From Marisa cornuarietis (taxonomy: Eukaryota; Mollusca; Gastropoda; Architaenioglossa; Ampullariidae): a stretch of DNA of 64,000 nucleotides. The position numbers and the translations under genes were made by a program. Shown here in pieces: positions 26,263-37,325 of this stretch; position 1 is the stretch's first letter, and each line of letters opens with the position of its first letter. Under the pieces are notes generated by a model, which was not told the origin of the DNA, made no database searches, and saw nothing but the letters and a program-made list of their open reading frames with translations. The stretch covers positions 1,680,001 through 1,744,000 of the forward strand of contig SMMW01000214.1 of NCBI GenBank assembly GCA_004794655.1, given 5' to 3'.

Positions 26263-27227
26263 GTAAAAGTGCCCAGCAATGAGCTTGAAATTATACAATT
26301 GTGACCCTCCACGACGAAATGAGTCTTAAGTCGGAAATTTGAGATATGGGAAATTTGCATATTTTTAAACAGTACAGATTCTGACCTTTCTTTTGATACC
26401 AGAGTTGTTCTTCTAGTCCTAACATTGAGTGAGTTATGACGGTTTGAAGTGTGCGAGTACTGTGGCGGCCTTTTCGAGAAAAGCGGGTTCAAAGATTTTC
26501 AGCGATTCCACTAGGTTGTCCCTGAGCAACGGGTACTTCTAATTGTTCAAACTGTACTAAATTTTGCCTGATAAAATACTGCATGCTACATCATTTCAAG
26601 TAGCAAAACAAACATAACAATGAATATTTGTGTGACTTTTAGCTCCTTACCCTGTTAGTGAAATTAACGTAAACACAAGAAAACTGTTATTGCATGCTAC
26701 TTAGTATATATACTCACAGAAAAGCACGATATTCAAAAATTATCTACAAGTGTGCCGAAAATGAGTAGAAAATAAAAGAATGAAGAAAACTGCATGCTTT
26801 GAAATACCGGAAAACTTAGAGAACTGGCGGGCCACACAAAAATAAAAATTTATAGAAGCACAACTTTTATGCCAAATCATGTGTTTGCTCATGCACACGT
26901 ACTGTTAATTCATACAACACTCAATAAACACTTTCCCCTTTATTAAAAAACACAATGTTCCACTGGCTTCATGGATTAAAAGCTAATAAAGCTTCGTCAC
27001 TCAGATACGAGTTCGTGATGCTTTCGTTTTACACAGCACGTGTGAACAAAACCTGGCGGAAAGAACGAATTTCGTCTCCTTCAGCCAATCGCTAAGCGCC
27101 TTTTGTTTCGTTACCAAGGAAACTTCAGTATCTGATTCTCCCATTGGATAACGTCGAGATCAACGACGAGATTTGTTTACTTCTAAACTTTAGTAGATAA
27201 AGCATCTGATTAATTAATATTTGAATC

Positions 27228-27920
27228 AGTCATTAAAGACCAAAGAGATGGTCTTTGATTTCCGTTGGAATTTTCCACCGTCCCGTAAGTGTTATACACG
27301 ACAAGGAGGTGGAAATTATTTCTGTTTTTAAATACCTGGGCACCATCTTCGACAGGCGACTTTGCTAGGATGTCAACACTCAAGCTGTCGTAAAAATGGC
27401 TCAGCAGCGCCTCTTCCTTCTCCTGAAGCTGAAGTCTTTCTCTGTCTCCCACCAATTTCTTCAGCTTTTTAATAGATGGCACATAGAGCATGATGTCCTC
27501 GTTTATCTGTTTCTACAACAGTTTATCGGTGAAGGACAAGAGCAGCCTACATCGTGTGGTATCCACCTCCTCAAAAGTCATTGGGACAGCCCAGAGTGCT
27601 CTTCAGAGTCTGTATAACAGGCAGACATTTCTGAAAGTGTCTGCAATCCTTCGTGATGACAGACATGTCCTGTCGAGAGTTTGTCCAGCTCCCATCGAAC
27701 GGCCGATTTTGTCTACCTGCATGTAGGACTAACAGACTGCGGCTGTCATTCGTTGTTTCGGCCGTGCGTCTTTTGAATGGTGCTGTGCGAATGAATGAAA
27801 CATGAACGTTGAAGTCTGTTTGCTGCATACTAATGTGTTTGTTTTGTTTTGTTTGTTTGTTTGTTATTGAGCTGCCACTAAATTGCCATCCGGGTCAAAT
27901 AAAGTCTTATCTTATCTAAC
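27228..27920 (+). mobile_element. 3' end of a CR1/L2-type LINE
   Basis: Plus-strand frames give KTKEMVFDFR, then EIISVFKYLGTIFDRRL and VKMAQQRLFLLLKLKSFSV, the standard C-terminal reverse-transcriptase region of vertebrate- and mollusc-type non-LTR elements. These are followed by a conserved tail (STSSKVIGTAQSALQSLYNR) with several frame breaks. The 3' end is the typical CATCCGGGTCAAATAAAGTC followed by TTATCTTATCT. Inactive and 5'-truncated. Confidence 0.8.
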
Positions 27921-27932
27921 CACGAGCCACAG

Positions 27933-27933
<1 letters not shown>

Positions 27934-28009
<76 letters not shown>
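27934..28009. repeat. (CA)n microsatellite
   Basis: Perfect CA run of 76 bases just after the LINE tail. Confidence 0.95.
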
Positions 28010-28013
<4 letters not shown>

Positions 28014-28452
28014 CATACTTATTTGTGCTACAAAGCTCAAGGTAAAGATTGAAGGAGTTGAGTTCTTGCTAAATATTTATTTCGACATCACCCTATTCTC
28101 GTCGGCTAACATTATTTAGCAATAAGCCGCATTAAATGTAGATACAAAGAAAAATAGTTTTATAAAATGCTTTCGGATGTTTCGTCTTAAGTTTTCAGAA
28201 TAGTCTTTATAAAATTATATTGGTTTCACGAAAGCTAAAGATAAACAAATAATTATTTGTCTCAGCAAAATTCGTCTGTCAATGAATGTTCCAGTAAGAA
28301 CACTAAAACTTATATTTGAGAGTAGTTGTCGAAGTGGCTAACATTGATTCTCGCAATATAAGAAATTGAAACTTATTTTAATTGCGTTAGTTCGGAGTCA
28401 AACGTCTGTCGGTGTTATTTTCGTACGTTCGTATAGTCTGTACAGTCTTTAG

Positions 28453-31423
28453 TTACAAAAGAAATATCAGCTTAGACCAAAGTTTCTTCAGGAGAAAGCT
28501 AAAAATATTGAGGCCTTTGAAACCTAAAAGTACAAAATATATAATAAGAATGCAAAATGGATTAGTAATATCAATCGAAAATGTAGACTTTACGGGAGAG
28601 CTAGATTCCCGAGAAGGGCTAGATACAGTAGAAAGACCAGGTTTATTAGGATTATACTTAGATAAGGGTTTGAACCAAGGGGAGGGTGTAGTCCGAGAGG
28701 AAGGATTCATCTGAGAGGAGGGGTTAATCTGAGAGGAGGGGCTAGACTCGACTGTAGAGTCATTGGTTTGCTTGTAGGGTTGAGAAGACTGAGGCGTGGA
28801 TTCAGAAGGTTGAGATCCTTTGTGGAGCGTGAGTCTGGCGCAGCGTGGAACCACCTGCCACTCTGAAGCGTTGTGCACAGCGATGTCGTCGATGTCTCTC
28901 TCCCAGCAGCTGTATCCCTGGTCTGTGAAGCCTGGAATCTTGACTATACCGAACCCTACCTGCTGGAGGCACATCCCTACGTACACGTCATCCACGAAGA
29001 AGAAGGGGACGTGTCGGGATATTGCAAACACCTGCTCAAGGACGGCCATTCCACCCACATAGGCGAACCCGTAACAGTATGGTGGATAAAACCTTTTTGC
29101 ATAATACTCTCTCGAAACATACCTGAAATCAATCAATCAATCAATCAATCAATCAGTCAGTCAGTCAGTCAGTCAGTCAGTCAGTCAGTCAGTCAGTCAG
29201 TCAGTCAGTCTAACAATCATACAGCTGGTGATAATACTACCATCGTTAGTTTTCTTACACACGTTATTTCAAGTTCATTACATAATTACACCCTTAGCAT
29301 ACAACTGTTTGCTGATATGCTAGACATTAAATATAAACGCTTCCTCTGTAACAAAAATAGCGTTCCAACTTATAGAGGCCACCAACATGCACTAAAGGAT
29401 GTATGGGCCAGTTTAAATAGGCTCGACATTTTGTTGAATGCTGGATTACAGTTAAGCTCTTCGTTGGGGAAGCGGCCGACCGAGTGTTTAGAGCGCTGGC
29501 GACCGAACCCAGAGCGCGCTGGTTCAATTCCCGATAAGTGCAGCAAACTTTCCCCAGGCGACCCAGCTGACGGGAATGGGTACCTCACTCTATAGAGGGT
29601 TGGGGAAGGTCAGGCAGCGAGGGAGAGGAGATTGGCACCACCCTCATGTAAAAGCTGGCCCCGAGAAAAGTGGGGTCTCTAACACCTCACTCCCCAACCA
29701 CCTGAACAGGTTATGGGATGACCTTTACCTTTATGTTGCATGAGGTTTCAGATTGAACAGACGCGATTTCTGGAATGCTGTTTACTCTACTGGGCCAAAG
29801 ATATACAATATGGAGACTTTTTACTGCTACTAATTAATATTATTTTAATTGACAAGACATTTTCTACGAGGACTTAAAAGACTATTCCCTTTACATGGCG
29901 CTCCGTGTATAAGATCAGTTCGTGGTGGCTACTGTACTCACCACTTCGACGTCGCATTACGCTTGACCGTAGCTCTCTGAAAACACTTTCCCCCGATGGC
30001 TTCCTGTAGATCATCGCGATGATCGTCTAACATTTCCAAGAGAACGTTCGTGTTGATCCAAACATCGTCATCCATTTTCACAAAAAAACTAAAAAGAGAA
30101 ACAGCATTAGGCAAGTTGTGACTGGTCGATCGCAATACTGTATTTTTTTTCCCCATACCAAAAAAAAATCTTCAGGTAAGTTTTCAAAAAATTTAAGTTA
30201 TCCGTTCTAAGGTTGTAGAATCTGTGAGTGGAGTGACTCACGCTGATCTACCGCTAAATCGTGTTTATTTCCCTACACTACATGACTAATATCGAAAAGC
30301 TAGATGGCGGTGAAGTGCGTGTTGCGGTGAAAACGTGGGAGGAGCAGCCACATACACAGATGAACCTCAAACTATCATACTCGTGTTCTGCCAGGACATA
30401 GAACCTCATCCAAATTCGAAAAATTTGGCTCCCTTAATGCCCTCTTATGCTTGTCTGATTACCTGAAAGACAATCAACAAGGTCTTTTGCATCGTTTGCA
30501 CATCACCTTGCATGGCTGCAGTACTTCACCGCCCAGTTCACGCCCATCATAGTTTTGAACGTGAGGTTGTAGTAGTGGTCGTTAAACTGTCCGACTAGCA
30601 GATCACCAAACAGACTTGCTTCTTGTCTGACTTTGCTCATGACGTCAGCGTTGGGCGATGTTCCCAGGAGGAACACAAGCCGGAAGTTAGCGGTGTTGTT
30701 GGCGGTACCGTTTCCCCAATTGTTGCGGATTTTGACGCGATAATCGAAATGCTCGTGCAGCGATGAAATGATGAAGACGACGTCAATGTTTTCGTCGATG
30801 TCCGATACGTCACACACAGAGGGCGCATTTATCATCAGGGGCACCGTTGTGTTGAAGCAGTCGTCACACATCTCCGGTCTCAGGCCGACGGGGGAACTGT
30901 CGTGACACACTTCATCTTGCCATGACTGCAAGTTGTCGATGCGGAACTTGCATTCATCCCACAGTTGATGAGAAGCGTTCATGGGTGACATCTCTGTAGT
31001 GTGGGTCGAGGACTGTTCTTTAGTGAATTGCTGTTCATTTGAGGGTCTTTCTTCTTTAGAGGATTGCTTTTCTTTCAAGGATTGTTCTTCTTCTGAGGAC
31101 TGATCTTCTTTTGAAGACTGTTCTTCTATTAAGGATTGTTCTTCTTCCGAAAAGACAAATAATTTTTCGTAGAGAGATAATTTCTCAGCAAAGGGTTTTT
31201 TGTCAGTATTTTCCGTTGTGGTTTTCGATGTTTTATTCCTACTAAGCACCATAATGCACATCAAAAATATTAAAACAATAATGACACATGCTGCAAATAA
31301 CTCATTTATGTTCAGTACGGATTCCTTCCTCCTGTGTCTGTATCGACCTCTTACATCTGCATACGGAGCTCTGACGTAACCCCTTGCATCAGCATATGGA
31401 GCTTTGATTAGATAAGGTATCAT
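28453..31423 (-). CDS. Beta-1,3-galactosyltransferase-like (GT31) gene 1, Ser-rich tail
   Basis: Three exons, 31423-30507, 30088-29942 (147 nt) and 29122-28453, join in phase (577 residues). GT31 enzymes transfer Gal or GlcNAc in beta-1,3 linkage in the Golgi. A TM segment at about residues 42-60 (LFAACVIIVLIFLMCIMVL) makes it type II. A long Glu/Ser/Lys/Gln-rich stem follows, then the catalytic domain: SSLHEHF, IRNNWG (usual R-x-TW), FLLGTS, KMDDDVW as the metal-binding DxD, YPPYCYGFAYVGG and FFVDDVYVGMC (usual EDVYVG, here Asp for Glu). After the domain comes a ~90-residue Ser/Pro tail and a second hydrophobic stretch (FCILIIYFVLLGFKGLNIF), which is unusual for the family. The ATG at 31423 is the first in frame. 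The N-terminus repeats APYADxRG. Donor substrate specificity cannot be read. Confidence 0.85.
29127..29210. repeat. (ATCA)n(GTCA)n microsatellite abutting a 3' splice site
   Basis: Starts five bases upstream of exon 3 of GT31 gene 1. On the coding strand it reads (GACT)n(GATT)n into TTTCAG, so the microsatellite forms the pyrimidine-containing tract of the acceptor. Confidence 0.9.
29460..29733 (+). mobile_element. tRNA-derived SINE
   Basis: A tRNA-like head with GTGTTTAGAGCGCTGG (A-box-like) and GCGCTGGTTCAATTCCC (B box) is followed by an unrelated GC-rich body (GGGAATGGGTACCTCACTC, ACACCTCACTCCCCAACCAC) and a short ACCTTTACCTTTA tail. This is the arrangement of a molluscan SINE. It lies in intron 2 of GT31 gene 1. 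No target duplication was found by eye. Confidence 0.75.
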
Positions 31424-31633
31424 TATCAGCCCTGTATCCTCCCTGTCCAGGGTCAAAGTTCTCCTCCTCTTTTAAGGTGATCAAGAGGTCAGACCGAGTT
31501 TTAAAGTAACTGTCACCTCTTTTCGATCACCTTTCATTACAGTCGGTGAAATCGAAAATCAAGATCGGTCTGAAAGTGTGGTTGAGTCACTCTAGGGTGC
31601 TGATCGACACTTTGTTTTGTTTGCCTCGATCGT

Positions 31634-32700
31634 TCCTGAAAATAGGGCACAAAATCATTCTCGCTAACCATAATTCAAGATATATTTACAGATTTATAAA
31701 ACAGATTTGACGAGACAAACACGAGATTGAATTTCTTTTTTTTTTAATAATCCACACCTTTCTTCGAGATTTATTGAGGATTTTATACAAACGTTTTTTA
31801 AAACAATGTAGTTGATAAAAGGAAAACTGGATGGCAAAAGCTATAACTTGTATCCATTTCTTGTTAAAGACTTTATTTTAAAAATTTCTAGTGGGCTCTG
31901 ATTTTTTCAAAGTTTGTTTTAATTAGCACTTTGCAACCTCTGATTTAATGGTCTTCAAAAGCATCAACACAGAACAGTTCAGCTCGTTTTAATTGGTTCA
32001 TTGAATTTTCTCAGCTCTTGAAATACAAATTATCTTCTCAACAAAACCCCTACTTTTCAGTTTATCCAGGATCTTTAAATCTTTACGTTTTGCTTAGATA
32101 CATCTGGTGTACTATTGGGTGCTGTTTCATAATGTGGAACAGAATTTCACATGCAGTGTACGACTGAATTAACGGGTATGAAAATTGAAAACGATTTAGT
32201 CCACACGAGAAAAAAAATCTCCTCGTGACACTGTTAATAATTTTTAAAGAACACTAAAAAAATAAATACAAATAAACTCATGGGAAAGACGAGACTAAAC
32301 AGCTGAAGGTAAACAATGTGAGTGGCAGCGGTGAAAGGAAAGAAGAAGCCAATAAAATACAACACAAGAAGACAGGAGCCTTGACAAAGAAATAAAACAT
32401 GAAACATGAAAATATCTGAAGCAATTTAGGAGTTACCTCTTACTGGAAGACAGATGCAGACCTTTAGCAAGCCCTTCTTTTATCGGAACAGTTGGGGTCA
32501 GGCAAAAGAAAGAATTACTCACGAGAAGCGGGTGCATGGTATACCTAACAATGGGAAGTCTGCACGTGACCTGCACCAGCAGTCTGTCTGATGATAACTT
32601 CTGGAAAAGTCAAAGCGTTTAAACATGGCTCCTCCCGGATGTATGCCATGAAGCGTCACACATTTTTATGACATCACAATCTCGACGTCACTTTGTGTAA
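31634..32700 (-). promoter_or_regulatory. 5' flank of GT31 gene 1, shared with gene 2
   Basis: The minus strand has TGCCCTATTTTCAG|GAACG at about 31634, matching TGCCTCGTTTCAG|GAAAT at the same place upstream of gene 2 (about 40694). Both look like the acceptor of a 5' leader exon. Further up, TGACATCAC plus CGACGTCA at 32669-32691 is nearly repeated upstream of gene 2 at 41485-41507. The promoter role is inferred from conservation between the paralogues. Confidence 0.4.
32014..32137. repeat. Local duplicate, copy A
   Basis: Starts CTTGAAATACAAATTATCTT and runs ~124 bp to TACTGTTTCATAATG-like sequence. It matches 33463-33587 at roughly 90% identity in the same orientation. Confidence 0.85.
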
Positions 32701-32950
32701 ATATCGTACTCAGTCCAGTTGGGTCACCTCCTCGACCTCACTAGTCGCTGGTAATGGCAACTCGCTTCTTAGTTAAATACGAGAACCAGTAACAGCAATA
32801 CCTTGTGTTTGTTTTATTAAAATGGAATTAAACTTACTCTTTTTTCAGCCAAGCATTTAGTAACATATACAGACTTAGAATGAAGCTTGGAACAGTCAAT
32901 AAAGGTGATTACGGGTCTGACATAAGAAGCTGATTCCGTATCTGAATTCT

Positions 32951-33066
<116 letters not shown>

Positions 33067-33462
33067 TCCATTTGTAATGCGCAGGTATCCATTCAGAAGA
33101 ATGCTCATTGCGCAGCAAAAACAAAAAAAAATAAAGAAAGAATAAAAATAGTAAATAAATAGATATCAAGTCGTATTCTAACAATATTCCAATGGAAAGT
33201 TATTGTGAGAAAATATAGTTTTTAGCGGTTATGTAAAGTCTGTAAAAGAAACACAAGTACACATCGTTTACGACAGGTCGTTTCAAAAGAAAAGCTTCAA
33301 GTAATGCTCACAAATTTTACTTAACTGTACCAGTCATGGGCGACAGCCCAGGGGCAGAAGTTAACAAAGCTGTTTTGTAGATACATTTGGTAGAGCGTTT
33401 GGTAAAGCCACAAAATGGATCACCTCCTTCCTGCTGGCAAACTGGAGCAGTGAGAGGACTTT

Positions 33463-33587
33463 ATACCTCTTGAAATACAAATTATCTTCTCTACAAAACC
33501 CGTACTTTTCAATTTCTCCAGGATCTTTCAATCTTTACGTTTTTGCTTAGTTACATGTGGTGTACTATTGGCTACTGTTTCATAATG
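33463..33587. repeat. Local duplicate, copy B
   Basis: Second copy of the 32014-32137 sequence, 1.45 kb away, with the (GAT)n tract between them. Confidence 0.85.
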
Positions 33588-34129
33588 ACACTAGAAAGAC
33601 ACTGCCTTCAACCCCTCGATGTGTGACACTGAGGAAAAGCCTTAAAGTAACCTTTGAGTGATGTAGAGACAAAGATAATGACATAATGACCACGAGCGAG
33701 ACAGCGTCTGACTGCCACAACTCTCGTATTCCTAATCTTGGTTGTAACTTCAGTTGAAATGCAGTTTGTGTCTGTGTGTTCATCGTTGACTGAGCTTTAG
33801 TTTCTGCTGTGTCTTTGTGATGGACCGTAGGAATCAGGCAGACTTTTAGTCTTCAATAATTCTTCGGAGCGTTGGCGGTGTCGGCCATTACTTTTTACCT
33901 TCAGCTTCTGTACGTATGTACCTACAACTACAGACTTTTTATTTCCTAAGGGATCATGTAGATCCTAGCTTGTCTACGTTAATTTGAGCAATGGACAAAT
34001 AATTCCAGTTATATATATTGATCAGCTTTTCTTCCATATTAATAATGACTTTGTACCTGTTGCACATCCTGCTCTGTGAAAAGATCATCTGTGAAGGGTC
34101 AGGAACAGTTGAACGCCTTGACACTATAT

Positions 34130-34590
34130 ATAATAATAATAATAATAGTGAAGATTTGTATAGCGCATATTCACACTCATAGAGAGCATGCTCTTAGCGC
34201 TTAAAACGAGGAAGAGACGTGGACTAAGTAGACACAGAACAAAGGGGACGAAAGAAAACGACAGTACTGACGAAACAGAAAACATTAAAAGGCATCAAGT
34301 AACAGGAACAGAAAAATATAGTGATTCTGCGAGAAAGATGGGTAAAGTAGCAAGAGGGAAGGGGGCGGGGTTAAGAAGGACGAGCATTGTGCGGACTGTG
34401 TTAGGAGAAATGCTCAAGGAAGAGGTGCGTTTTCAGTGCAGATTTGAAAGATTCAGTTGTAGGAAGGTGGCGGATATGGAAAGGAAGAGAGTTCCATTGT
34501 TTTGCAGCACAGTAGCCAAAAGTCCTGTGACCATATGTTGTTGTTCTGGTGGATGTGCATCTTCTGATGGCTTGTGAACTCACTTTGGTT
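34130..34590 (-). mobile_element. 3' end of a LINE (minus strand)
   Basis: The minus strand encodes a C-terminal non-LTR motif (RTFGYCAAKQWNSLPFHIR, then ESFKSALKTHLF) with a stop. The usual (ATA)n-type 3' terminus with TATACAAATCTTCACTA and AGCGC stem sequence follows. In CR1/L2/Tx1-type elements this block ends ORF2. Only the extreme 3' end is present. Confidence 0.7.
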
Positions 34591-35011
34591 TTTTTTTTTA
34601 ACTAGGCATTCTGCAACATCTCGTTCTGTGACTGGACGTATTGTGTGGACACGAACATTTGCAGCCTTGATCAGTTTTTGAAATGATTTGCATACTTTCG
34701 AGCAGCTTCTTGATAGATATCATTCATATTATCTAACATTCTTTAAAAAAAAACAATGGTGCATATGTTGCGTGCATCCGTCTGTCTGTGTTGTCTGTTT
34801 TTGTTTGTTTGTTTGTTTGTTTTTAAACGCCATAAGCCTGTCCATAGGACATTGTTGTAACAGGTGAGCCCACGCCTGTACTTTAACAGAAATAGAAAAA
34901 GATAGATTTATCTAAGAGCCAGAAAAGAATTTTTCAATTAGAAATACACATTAAATAATAAAAATGAGGACAGAAAAGAGAATTTCATACAAATACGTGT
35001 CTTTGTATGCC

Positions 35012-35115
35012 TGTGTATATGTGTCTGTGTGTGTGTGTTGTTGTTGTTTGTGTGTGTGTTGTTGTTGTTGTTGTTTGTGTGTGTGTGTTGTTGTTTGTGT
35101 GTGTGTGTGTGTGTC
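35012..35115. repeat. Mixed (TG)n/(TTG)n tract
   Basis: Three alternating blocks of GTGTGTG and TTGTTGTTG. Confidence 0.9.
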
Positions 35116-35786
35116 CAGAGATCTGTAGAGAGAAGGATTAGTATCTTCGCACCGGCGAAGCTCTCCACATCACAGACTCCGTAAATAAAAACCTCCATTC
35201 ATGGTGCTTTCTTGTCTTGTTAGCTGATCTGTCACACTAAGGATGGCTACCGTGAAAATATCCTGCTGAGGGCTAATAGTATTTTATAAGGATCGTTACC
35301 ACCAGTATCCAATTACTAACTACCAGACCTTTTCCTTCATGAACAGATAATTCAAAGTACAGTCTTACTGTTTCCCCAAACTCTCTCTCTTTATATTTAT
35401 TTATAAAACACTTTTTTTACCTGCAAAATGTGATCAGTTTTGTGATCAAAATCAACGTCTGGAAGCCATTAACGGGGCTGACGACAGGCGCACGTTGCTG
35501 GAGACTAATTCTTGTGGCTACAGGTCTGTGTGTACGTGAATAGCAACTTGTGCACGTGCTAAAATAATGAAGTAAATGATTATCTAGTCACACTGGTTGG
35601 CTGACTGGTTCTTTTATTTTGGCAATAAAATGTTCCCTGCAGTCTCACGTGTCTGTCGCTGTTTGAAAACGTGATACCACTCGGAGTCTGTGGAGACGTC
35701 CACATGTCTAGAGGCGAGATAATGCGTACAATGACTGCTCCCCAGTCTCTTCCAGGCTCCGTATGCTACCTCACAGATGTCTTCTT

Positions 35787-35906
<120 letters not shown>

Positions 35907-35927
35907 CTCGCAGTTAGCGACAAGCAG

Positions 35928-36150
35928 CGTTATAACCGTTGTCGCTTGTGTTATCGTTGTAAATAAAATTTTAAAAATAAGAAGATTCAAGATTGTTTCC
36001 CTCTCTCGGGTATATTGATGCGGAACTTCTGCAGTCACATCTTTCACTGACATGCAGTGGACACTCGCACCCTTCTGTCCCTACACATGGCACTGGTTTA
36101 GAGGTCAGGGGCCAGTTGCACAGCTTGTTTCCAAACCTTAAAACTGTTCT
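35928..36150. repeat. Dispersed duplicate (paired with 43965-44190)
   Basis: Shares TATAACCGT..TGTGTTATCGTTGTA, GGGTATTGATGCGGAAC-like sequence and CATGCAGTGGACACTCGCA with 43965-44190. Both copies lie 3' of a GT31 gene and next to GT runs. Confidence 0.8.
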
Positions 36151-36657
36151 AAAGAAATCTCTTCTTTGCCATTTAGATGCATTGCACAAGAAAATACAAC
36201 AAATTGTACTGACAGGACGGACAGTCAGACTTCAACAACTTTATCATACTTACAGCAGTTTGAGTTTTAAACATTCTAAATTTGTGGTGTGCATTTTAAA
36301 CTTATTATCTAAAGCGATTTAATGCCTAAAAGTGTTTACAATTAGAAATGTGTTGTGCAACTGGCCCCTGGCCCCAAGTGGCGACTGAACAGAGCTCTTA
36401 TCACCTTCATCTTTACCAGCTCGCAGTCTCCCAGTCCTGTACTCTGCCGAACCCTTGGCACGCTTCATGAGCACATTTTTGTCTGTTTTTTCTGTTGTTT
36501 TTGTTTGTTTGTTTGTTTGTTTGTTTTTCTGTTAATTTGTCTCTAGCCGGTTGCTTGCTGGTATGTTTTTGCCTGTGTCGGTGTGTGTGCTCTAAGCGTT
36601 TTAATTTCGAATATTTTCTTAAAGCACTCTGAATCTACTGTACAGTGAACAAATCTG

Positions 36658-36658
36658 A

Positions 36659-36690
<32 letters not shown>
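36658..36690. repeat. (TTA)n microsatellite
   Basis: About ten TTA units. The following sequence (CATTAAATGTAGATGCAAA) resembles 28130-28150 downstream of GT31 gene 1, part of the duplicated 3' flank. Confidence 0.85.
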
Positions 36691-36853
36691 GTTATTAAGT
36701 CCACATTAAATGTAGATGCAAATAATTATAGCTTTATAAAACGTCTTCACTCAATCTTTAAACATGTCTTTGTATTACTGAGCGCGTAACTTACACAAAC
36801 AGCTAATAAATAAAATAGGTAATATTCTTAAGAACAAACAAGATATTAGAGAG

Positions 36854-37178
36854 GGTGACCGGACACTTAATCCCCGGACACTTAATCCCCCAGACACTTA
36901 ATCCCCAGACACTTAATCCCCAAATCGCGACACAACACTCAAAACTGCTATTTTGTGAACTATAAATAGTATAACCGTAAGAGAAATGTGTCGCGTGGTA
37001 ACTCTGGGTAACTCTGGTAAGACTGGGATGTTATAAATGTTGAAGTTAAGTATTATTTGAATTTGAATTAAATTTTTCATTCACTTCATAATTTTTTGAG
37101 TTGAAATTTCATTTTGAGGATTAAGTGTCTGGGGATTGTCTGGGGATTAAGTGTCCGGGGATTAAGTGTCTGGGATTC
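36854..37178. mobile_element. Foldback/MITE-like element with subrepeat termini and 9-bp TSD
   Basis: The left end carries four copies of GGACACTTAATCCCC-type units. The right end carries the same units inverted (GGGGATTAAGTGTC). A ~190 bp AT-rich core lies between. The element is bounded by identical ATTAGAGAG at 36845-36853 and 37179-37187. No coding capacity. A 9-bp duplication suits Mutator-type transposition, but the transposase source is unknown. Confidence 0.82.
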
Positions 37179-37325
37179 ATTAGAGAGACATCAGTAATGG
37201 TGAATTTGAGAATATCTGTCAAAGCTTCTAGCACACGTTTTCTGTAATTAATACAAGTATACAATTTGCTCTCTTTGGGTTGTTACATGTGAGAACATCT
37301 GTCTATCAGTAAGGTGAACGTACAC

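Larger units (their letters stand above)
24696..27224. other. Gene-poor stretch
   Basis: Contains a (CA)n run at 25253-25296 and the motif cluster at 26013-26262 (listed separately). The rest is AT-rich with no supported gene. Confidence 0.45.

Noticed and set aside
28873..29595. 240-codon plus-strand frame
   Set aside because: Antisense to GT31 gene 1 exon 3, then reads through a (GTCA)n microsatellite and a SINE.
34188..34577. 129-codon plus-strand Lys/Arg-rich frame
   Set aside because: Antisense to the 3' end of a LINE whose minus-strand motif is unmistakable.
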